Part shown: positions 1 to 6,700 of the stretch, one piece after another
Layout of the letters: each line of letters opens with the position of its first letter
Position numbering within the stretch: position 1 is the stretch's first letter
Assembly: GCA_030424825.1 (NCBI GenBank)
Contig: JAUHWE010000073.1
Span: forward strand, 1 to 11,940
Direction: 5' to 3'
From: Verrucomicrobiia bacterium
GTDB lineage: Bacteria > Verrucomicrobiota > Verrucomicrobiia > Opitutales > Opitutaceae
DNA: 11,940 nt
Made by a program: the position numbers and the translations under genes
The notes under the pieces: generated by a model
Told to the model about the DNA's origin: nothing
The model's database searches: none
Seen by the model: the letters and a program-made list of their open reading frames with translations, nothing else

Positions 1-209
1 AGCGTCTCGCCCTTCTCGAAGCGCTGCTTGAAGTCGGCCGTCTTCGCCTTCAGCTGGCTTCTCAGTTCCTCCATCCGCTTGCCCAATTCCGAAATCTCTG
101 AATCAGACAACTGGTCCTTACGGAAGTTGTACACCTTGTGCCCAAGGTAGAGCCAATTCTTGGCAGCGCCGCGAAGTTTCGAGTTTTCTGACTGGAGGAA
201 TCCGAACAT
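1..209 (-). CDS. lepB: Probable signal peptidase I, N-terminal fragment (runs off left edge)
   Basis: This is the first 69 codons of a minus-strand gene cut by the left window edge. The visible protein begins MFGFLQSENSKLRGAAKNWL and continues as a charged, predicted helical or coiled stretch (KVYNFRKDQLSD..., then repeated Lys/Glu/Arg). No membrane segment or catalytic Ser/Lys is visible; they would lie beyond the edge. The start is well fixed: the codon immediately before the ATG (212-210) is an in-frame TAA. From memory, opitutal Verrucomicrobiota signal peptidase I proteins start this way (MFG-F..., K-hr-A-NW-L, KVY-R-D) before the membrane anchor and catalytic domain. That enzyme cleaves signal peptides in the inner membrane and would process the four exported products of the neighbouring operon, but that is general housekeeping rather than evidence of a link. 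The gene is divergent from the operon. The name rests on recalled N-terminal similarity only; another coiled, charged N-terminal domain protein is possible. Confidence 0.55.
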   Translation of the reverse strand, partial: MFGFLQSENSKLRGAAKNWLYLGHKVYNFRKDQLSDSEISELGKRMEELRSQLKAKTADFKQRFEKGET

Positions 210-225
210 TTAAATAAAATTCCGA

Positions 226-237
226 GTAGGTACCTAC
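226..237. promoter_or_regulatory. 12-bp perfect palindrome, possible operator
   Basis: The sequence gtaggtacctac is its own reverse complement. It sits 16 bp upstream of the start codon of the minus-strand gene and downstream of its candidate promoter, a place where a dimeric repressor could act. The half-site tacctac recurs once at 472-478, 44 bp before the first operon gene. A random palindrome remains possible; no regulator family was recognised. Confidence 0.3.
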
Positions 238-256
238 CTAAATTCTGAGGCGAAAG

Positions 257-285
257 GTTAAAGAGCCAACTTGTAAAACAATCAA
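257..285 (-). promoter_or_regulatory. Candidate sigma70-type promoter for the minus-strand gene
   Basis: Read on the minus strand, TTGATT (285-280) and TTTAAC (262-257) are separated by 17 bp, each matching 4 of 6 consensus positions. Transcription would begin near 250 and give a leader of about 40 nt that contains the palindrome at 226-237. Such matches arise easily by chance in A+T-rich DNA, so this is only a candidate. Confidence 0.25.
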
Positions 286-522
286 CGACAATCATCAGGA
301 TTCGAATCGGAGCGCTCATTTCTCTTCTGTCACCCCTGCGGGTCCAAGTGTTCTTTTCGCGTCAAGACGTGCCAGTTTAGGATACTCAGTCGCGCTAAGG
401 ACTATCGCGTCATCTCACTAGGGGTAAAGCCTGATTTATTTTTAAAGGTTAACTACGTTTATCCGTTTAAATACCTACTTCATCTACGGCTTATACGTAA
501 GTTTCTAGGTTGCGAACGTGAT

Positions 523-1029
523 ATGACTTTACAAACGCTACGAACCTTCAAGACAACAATTCGGGTACTATTCATTTATGGCTCACTTGCGGCAATGTTT
601 CCAATCGGCAACGCAGAACCGAGTCTGAATCTGAAGCAAAGCCCGACCTTAATTCTAACTGCCGGGATCGTTGATCCAATTACCAATAATGCGAGCAGCT
701 ACCATGCAGAAGCTGCAGTAAGCAAGGGGGACATTGTTGAGTACCGACTGGTCCTCAAAAACGCCACTACCCTGGACGCGGGTCAACTACAGGTTTCTAT
801 ACCGATTCCAGATGGATTTCAATTCATTGGCGTATGCAGCAATCCTGACAAAGCGATCGCCACCGATCACAACCAGCAGTCTGTACTCGTATCCAAATTT
901 TTCGATACGGAAATCGAACCTGACTTCCCGTTGGGCTCCACCAAGAAGGTTTCCTGGAACATTAGCAGTCTAGACCTCCCAGAGTCGAAAGAATTTTACG
1001 CACGCGTCGCGTATCAGAATCAAAACTAA
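523..1029 (+). CDS. Small secreted DUF11-like single-domain protein
   Basis: A 168-aa protein, first gene of the plus-strand cluster. It has a clear signal peptide: basic N-region with R7, K10 and R14, hydrophobic VLFIYGSLAAMFPIG, and a likely signal peptidase I cut at GNA|EP (after about residue 31). The mature part is one beta-rich Ig-like domain with DUF11-family hallmarks: a strand like VSKGDIVEYRLVLKNA (residues about 66-81), then the IPIPDGFQFIGV motif corresponding to the usual 'P-x-G-x-x-(F/Y)' strand, and a closing strand around KEFYARVAY. It has one Cys in the mature chain, no membrane anchor, no LPXTG and no PEP-CTERM. DUF11 domains are found in cell-surface and extracellular fibrous proteins; here it could be a minor subunit, cap or periplasmic/extracellular partner of the large barrel protein two genes downstream. 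No strong Shine-Dalgarno precedes the start; aggt at 507-510 is weak. It ends 23 bp before the next candidate start. Confidence 0.85.
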   Translation: MTLQTLRTFKTTIRVLFIYGSLAAMFPIGNAEPSLNLKQSPTLILTAGIVDPITNNASSYHAEAAVSKGDIVEYRLVLKNATTLDAGQLQVSIPIPDGFQFIGVCSNPDKAIATDHNQQSVLVSKFFDTEIEPDFPLGSTKKVSWNISSLDLPESKEFYARVAYQNQN

Positions 1030-1052
1030 CTCTCAGTCTACTCGCCAAGCCA

Positions 1053-3683
1053 ATGGGAATAAGTGCCCAAAGCTGGCAAACGCAATCCACTACCATGCTT
1101 AAAACCATACCTGCCGCCGGCACGAGAGTTCTAACGACTATCTTAGGGCTATTCCTTTGCCTCTCGTTCATTTACCTGCCTGACGCCAACGCCTCAACCG
1201 CAGGCAATGTGATCGGCAATCAAGCCACTGCCACCTACACAGACCACAATAATATCGAACGTTCCATCACCTCCAATCTCGTGGTCACCACTATCCAACA
1301 GATCGGCGGAGTAACGATCGACGGAGCAGCCACACGGCAAGTCGCAGATGGTGGCATCGTATCTTTCTCTCACTCGATCACCAACACCGGAAACGGCACG
1401 GATACCTTTTCCCTCACCGCCGTCAACGCTGGTGGCGACGATTTCGACCTCTCTTCCATTTCGATATACATCGACGCCAACGAAGATGGCGTTCCGGACA
1501 ATTCCTCACCAATCGCCACTTCGCCGAGCTTAAGCGCCGGCGAACGCTTTAGCTTTATCGTAGTCGGCCAATCTCCCGCTGGAGAGGCGAACGGTAACGA
1601 ATCCGATATTCTAGTCACCGCTACCAGCGATTTCGATTCAGATACGAGCGACAACGCAACCGACACAGCGGTGGTCACAAGCAATGCTGTATTGAATATC
1701 ACCAAATCGATTAGCGCGAGTTCGGGAGCCCCAGGCTCCGGGCCTTACACCTATACCCTATCACTTTCCAATACCGGCAATCTAGCGGCCACCGATGTCG
1801 AAATAACGGATCTCTTGGCAACCGGTCTGGAATACGTCGCCAATAGCGGTAGATACAGTGGAACCGGGACCACCGCCCTTGGAGATGCTGCAGGACAATC
1901 CGATGACCCCGTCAGCGGCGGAATCACCTACGAAGCCAATACGTCTATCCTCGCGACCATCGATACGATCAACCCGAGTCAAAGCATCACCCTTTCCTTT
2001 CAAGTCAATATCGCCGCCGACGCGGATCCGGGCGTCATCGAAAACACCGCATCTCTCCAATATGACGATGGCTCTACTGCTATCATTTCCGGATTGAACA
2101 GCAACACTGTCCCATTCGAGGTAACCGCCAGCCAGAGCGTAGCCGTAACCGGAGAAACCATTGCCAGCGCGAATCAAGGTCAAACGGTAATCTTCACCAA
2201 TACCGTGACGAACAACGGAGATGATACCGATCGGTTTAATATCGCTATCCCCACAAACACTTTCCCCACCGGCTCTACTTTCCTTATATTTAAAGCGGAC
2301 GGGGTCACACCCCTAACCGATACCAACGGTGATGGCATTCAGGATACAGGCACAGTCGCAGCGGGCGACGATATCGACGTCGTCATCAAAGTAATTCTCC
2401 CCAACGATTCTTCGGGAACGGACGGGTATGACTTCACTCTAACCGCAACCTCGGTCAGCAATTCCACGATCCAGGACTCCGCAACCAATACCCTGCAGGT
2501 GATCGAAGTGAGCACAGTCGACATCATGAATACTGAAGACAGTGCGCTCTCTCCTGGATACGGAGCGGGACCGGAGACCGACGCGACCCTTTCGACTCAA
2601 GTCAATCCGGGCAGCACAACCCGTCTCACACTATACATCAAGAACACGAGCCAAACCAACGACAGCTACCGCATCAAGTCCAGTACCGACGGAACCTTCG
2701 CCACCGAAACGCTTCCCTCAGGATGGACCGTATCGTATTTCGATTCCAATGGTACGCCGCTAACCACTACAAACGTACTCGCAGCTGACGCTAGCCAACT
2801 CGTCTATGCCGACGTAACCGTGCCCGCTGCCGAATCGGCCGGCACAACGTCGATCTTCTTCAACGCCTACTCTTCCAACACAGGTTCAGCTGATACGCTG
2901 CATAACGAAATCGTAGTCAACGCAGTGAGGTCACTCGTGATCGCTCCCAATGCGCAAGGCGAAATGTACTCCGGTGGGTCCGCAGTTTATACGTTTATGC
3001 TAACCAATACCGGAAATCTCCCTGAAGGAGACGGCACAGTTAGTTCTATTAGCCTATCTACATCCAACAGCAATACAGGATTCTCAAGTATCATACATTT
3101 CGATACCAATGACAATGGCCTTCTCGATGACGGCGATGCCTCCCTAACCGATCTAGACAGTATCGGACCCATAGCCGGCAACGCATCAGTTCGCCTCTTC
3201 GTCAAAGTCTACTCCCAGATCGGGGTGGATGAAGGATCAACGAACCGAACAACCCTGCAGGCGACGACGAGCAATGGGACGTATACCTCCAGCGTGCCAA
3301 GCGTGGCTGAGGCGGAAGCCGTTACCGTAATTGTAAGCGATCACGTTTCGCTCATTAAACAACAGGCCCTCGACACTGATAACGACGGCAATCCAGACAA
3401 CGCTTTCAGCAGTGAAGCCATCACAACAGGAGCCATTCCGGGGTCTTATTTAATCTACAAGATTATCGCTACAAACAACGGGACGGAGACGGCCACCGAC
3501 GTGGAGATTTACGACGCGACTCCACCATTCACCGTGTTCACCACAGGAGTGCCAGTTACACTTACACAAGGTAGCGTGAGCAGTTCCTTATCCAATGGTC
3601 AGTCCGGAACACTCACATTTGCGATCGGCGATCTCGCCGCCGGTGAATCCGCCGAAGTCACTTTCGGCATAGAAATCGAATAA
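1053..3683 (+). CDS. Secreted multi-module Ig-like/DUF11 repeat protein with calcium-loop motifs
   Basis: An 876-aa protein from the ATG at 1053. The real start may be the ATG at 1095 (residue 15), which gives a more typical signal peptide length; neither has a good Shine-Dalgarno. The signal peptide has hydrophobic core LTTILGLFLCLSFIYLP and probable cut ANA|ST. Just after it comes VIGNQATATYTD...TSNLV, an opening seen in many DUF11-repeat surface proteins. About six beta-sandwich modules follow: roughly 50-210, 212-350 (DUF11), 355-485, 490-625, 630-760 and 765-876 (DUF11, with IIATNNGTETATDVEIYDAT). Four D-x-[ND]-x-D/N-G-x-x-D loops at residues 141, 423, 684 and 774 resemble calcium-binding loops of dockerin or thrombospondin type-3 repeats. 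Mature protein lacks Cys and any anchor; it ends in a strand (EVTFGIEIE). Probably an extended, calcium-stiffened surface or periplasmic fibre component, co-transcribed with its neighbours. Binding partner unknown. Confidence 0.85.
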   Translation: MGISAQSWQTQSTTMLKTIPAAGTRVLTTILGLFLCLSFIYLPDANASTAGNVIGNQATATYTDHNNIERSITSNLVVTTIQQIGGVTIDGAATRQVADGGIVSFSHSITNTGNGTDTFSLTAVNAGGDDFDLSSISIYIDANEDGVPDNSSPIATSPSLSAGERFSFIVVGQSPAGEANGNESDILVTATSDFDSDTSDNATDTAVVTSNAVLNITKSISASSGAPGSGPYTYTLSLSNTGNLAATDVEITDLLATGLEYVANSGRYSGTGTTALGDAAGQSDDPVSGGITYEANTSILATIDTINPSQSITLSFQVNIAADADPGVIENTASLQYDDGSTAIISGLNSNTVPFEVTASQSVAVTGETIASANQGQTVIFTNTVTNNGDDTDRFNIAIPTNTFPTGSTFLIFKADGVTPLTDTNGDGIQDTGTVAAGDDIDVVIKVILPNDSSGTDGYDFTLTATSVSNSTIQDSATNTLQVIEVSTVDIMNTEDSALSPGYGAGPETDATLSTQVNPGSTTRLTLYIKNTSQTNDSYRIKSSTDGTFATETLPSGWTVSYFDSNGTPLTTTNVLAADASQLVYADVTVPAAESAGTTSIFFNAYSSNTGSADTLHNEIVVNAVRSLVIAPNAQGEMYSGGSAVYTFMLTNTGNLPEGDGTVSSISLSTSNSNTGFSSIIHFDTNDNGLLDDGDASLTDLDSIGPIAGNASVRLFVKVYSQIGVDEGSTNRTTLQATTSNGTYTSSVPSVAEAEAVTVIVSDHVSLIKQQALDTDNDGNPDNAFSSEAITTGAIPGSYLIYKIIATNNGTETATDVEIYDATPPFTVFTTGVPVTLTQGSVSSSLSNGQSGTLTFAIGDLAAGESAEVTFGIEIE
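1473..1499 (+). other. Calcium-loop-like motif 1 of the Ig-repeat protein
   Basis: Encodes DANEDGVPD (residues 141-149), fitting D-x-N-x-D-G-x-x-D. The same signature recurs in this protein at 2319-2345, 3102-3137 and 3372-3398. Such Asp/Asn loops bind calcium in dockerins and thrombospondin type-3 repeats; binding here is inferred. Confidence 0.5.
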
Positions 3684-3740
3684 CGTGCTTACAACCTCTC
3701 CGCCTCCATTCTAAAATTCATCCGATAATCCACCGAAAAC

Positions 3741-3747
3741 GCAGGAG
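3741..3747 (+). promoter_or_regulatory. Shine-Dalgarno-like site at unusual distance from the barrel-protein start
   Basis: GCAGGAG is the only purine-rich ribosome-binding-like site in the 80-bp gap before the ATG at 3764, but it lies 16 nt upstream, longer than the usual 5-10 nt. No in-frame alternative start fits it better: the TTG at 3748 and the TTG at 3753 are out of frame and soon reach stops. The ATG at 3764 is supported by the signal peptide that starts directly at it. Confidence 0.3.
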
Positions 3748-3763
3748 TTGCCTTGAAACCGCC

Positions 3764-6700
3764 ATGAGCGCTCGCTCCTACATACTCCTGCTGATTCTTC
3801 TGCTCGTTCCTGAGGCCCAAGCTGTATCAAATCCAATCGACTTCGTACACAATACCGCCCGGGCGAAATTCGATGTCGACGGTGTCGCTAAGAGCACTTT
3901 TTCCAATACGGCATCAACCCGCATAAACTGGCCCGCTCGTTTCGAGTTTGGAGACTCCGTAGAACGGCACGCGTTCCCAGGTGAAACCGTCGTCATTTCC
4001 CATACCCTCAAAAACCGAGACAGGGTCGCCAGTCTCATACAGATCGAACCCAACGATCAGGATGCGCGAGGAGCCGACTGGAAACTCTACCTCGATGTAA
4101 ACGAAAACGGGGCAATCGATTCTACCGATCGGCCTCTTGAGGTTCTCTCTGAATTACTCCTCCCAGCGCAATCGAATCAATCGATACTCATTTGGATACG
4201 AGTTCCCGATGACACGCCACCTAGAAACGCATTGCGAATAACTCTTGGAGCCCATTCGGAAAGCGGATGGGAACAGGTAGTTACCGACACAATTCGCATC
4301 CATTTAGAACGAATTCCATTGCTCCAAAAAACCATTACGAGTTCGGACAGCGATCACCGTGAAGGCCGGATCAATTTTCGGCTCGAACTTACTCGTGCAA
4401 ATATTGAAGCGCTCCGGCCATTTCACACCCGTATCGATGGACAAAGCCAATCTGGTTTTCTTTTCATCGACGAGCTCCCTTTAGGAACGCAGCTTAACTC
4501 TCTCACCGCTACGAATGGAGCCACTCCTGTTTTCAATTCGGGAACTGGTGATATAGATAATTGGCAAACCTCTCTTGGCGACGAGAAGAATCCTCCCTCA
4601 ACTGCAGGGATCTTTATACCCTCCCTGCCAACTCTGAATCAATCAATATCATTCGACCTTTCGCTCAATTTCAATCCGGAGTCACTCTTTGAACTAACCA
4701 ATCAGGGTCGCTTCATTTACTTTGATGGGCAATTCGCATTAACCAATCAAGTGAAGGCCACCTTACATCCACGCATAGCCCGATTGAAATTTGTCGCGGA
4801 TCCTAGTATGTCAGAAACGTTGGACTACTCCACGATCGGGCGCCCTCTCTATTTGCTCGCCAACGCCAGCCAGTGCAATCTTAACCGATTCGAACGAGAA
4901 TCAATTGAAGCCATCGTATCCACTCCTCTCTCACAGGATTCAGAAAAAGCGATTCTTTTGGAAACCGGACCCAATACGGGTATCTTTGCCTCTACAACCC
5001 CCTTGAACACTGCGACACGGATCGATAGCGAAATGACGCCATTCGACGGCACACTCGTCGCCTCCGAAGGAGAATCAGCCCTAGCGACCATTTACGAATG
5101 CCAAACCGGAACTCCCATCACCACTCGCATCGAACTCGATAGCCCCGGAGTGCTCTTCGATACAGGAACTAACCAACCGATTCCCGGAGCACGCGTATCA
5201 ATCCTTTCAACAACGACAGTAAGCACATCGACTTCCGAACTTGGAACCCCTTCCGCATCTTCCGTCCAAACTGTTACGGATGAGAAAGGACGTATTCACC
5301 TCGCCGTTCCTCTAGCAGGAGACTACGTGGTGACCGTCTCTCCACCGGAAGGCTATACTTGGCCGGTTCCGGAAAGCCATGAATCACTGGCCGCCTTAAA
5401 AGGAGAGCGTCGCATCAGGGACTCCGCATCCTTTGGAAAAACATTCCGCATGCTTCGAAGCGGTCAAGCAGTAAATTTCGACATACCCGTTCTGGCAATC
5501 GGATCCGGCCCAGTATTCCTCAATATGTCTACCGACCGAGAATCCGTACAGCGAGGGGAACTGGTCACTTACGAGATATCAATGAAGAACGCCTCTCCCA
5601 TTGACGCTACTTCCATCCAGATCGAAAACACTCCTCCTCCTGGATTCGTCCCCGTTCCCGAAACCCTAACCATCCAATCGTCCTACAATCGCGAAATTGA
5701 AACGTCCAACACAGAGCGCAATGGCGAACAGTTCCTGATCTCCGTCCCTTCCATACTCTCTGAAGAGATTCTCACATTGTCCTACCGCGTACGCGTAACC
5801 GCCATCGCGCCCTCGGGCAGGCAAATCAGTACAGCCCTCGTTCGCTATCAATCATCCGGCGACAACAACTCATCGAACCCCGCTAGCGCAGCCATAGAAG
5901 TACTCCAGGGAACTCTCACCAGCAACCACAGCCTCTCTGGATACGTTTTCGCCGATCACAACCGCAATGGACAGCTGGATCGAGACGAAGCAGGTATCCC
6001 CAACGTAATGCTGTACATGGAGAATGGGCGGCAAATCCGAACCGATACACACGGCCGGTTTCACCTTTCCGACATACAGCACGACACCCACCTTCTCCGA
6101 CTCGATCCCAACACACTGCCCGATCAATGGCGTCCCGGTCCGGGTGACAGCAGGTATCTTCTCCACGGCAGCGCTCGACTTCTCCAAGGATTTCCAGGAG
6201 AACACTGGGTCGCCAATTTTCCACTACAAACGGATAACACCACGTCGCTAGAATTCAAAACGGAGGAACTTAACCCAGATGCCCCAACGAACTCCAACCC
6301 TGCTAAATACTATTCGAACTCCCAAAGCGAGATTGAACAAGCCCTAAATCGGCCATTTACACCCAACGAATCACGCTCGGTCCTTGCTGACCAGGGCCCT
6401 GGCGTTCGCTCCATTCGTGATGCCCAGACAAGAAAGCCAATCCCCCAGTCCTCAACGTACGGAAACTCGGAACAAGAATCGCCTTGGATTGCTCAAGGCC
6501 CCGATCGCCTCAAAGAACGACTTTCTACACTGGACAACACTTTGGAAATCCTGGACTACCAAGAAGATCAGCTCACCCCCAACTCGGTCTCGATAAGAGC
6601 GAAAGGGCGATTGGGGAGCCAATTTATTCTCATGCTCGACCAGACACCCATCGGCCCCGAAAAGGTTGGTGTCCGCGTTTCGAGCTCGGATACCGAGGTC

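Larger units (their letters stand above)
210..522. promoter_or_regulatory. Divergent intergenic region between the minus-strand gene and the plus-strand operon
   Basis: This 313-bp stretch has no convincing coding region and must hold the 5' control regions of both transcription units. It is more A+T rich than the genes, notably around 210-221 and 431-475. It contains a 12-bp perfect palindrome (226-237), a 9-bp direct repeat aaaggttaa at 253-261 and 444-452, and the heptamer tacctac at 231-237 and 472-478. I found no tRNA, no known riboswitch pattern and no good -35/-10 pair for the plus-strand operon. Confidence 0.6.

Noticed and set aside
62..319. Minus-strand 85-codon frame with a hydrophobic N-terminus starting in the intergenic region
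   Set aside because: Most of it overlaps the probable signal peptidase gene in another frame, and it has no recognisable domain.
290..345. tRNA-like T-loop ttcgaatc in the intergenic region
   Set aside because: The flanks do not pair into a T-stem and no acceptor or anticodon arms can be drawn; it is only a short palindrome, gattcgaatc.
330..440. Possible riboswitch (cyclic-di-GMP type) before the adhesin-like operon, suggested by ggggtaaagcc
   Set aside because: The other conserved GEMM elements, including the paired stems and tetraloop receptor, are missing.
523..3683. Sortase (LPXTG), PEP-CTERM or other C-terminal anchoring signal in genes 1 and 2
   Set aside because: Both proteins end in beta strands or short polar tails (RVAYQNQN and EVTFGIEIE) with no hydrophobic helix plus basic tail.
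1053..3683. DNA-level tandem repeat in the Ig-repeat gene
   Set aside because: The modules are related only at protein level; no long near-identical nucleotide copies were seen.
3684..3763. Possible terminator or separate promoter between genes 2 and 3
   Set aside because: No GC-rich hairpin with T-run and no -35/-10 pair were found in the 80-bp gap.
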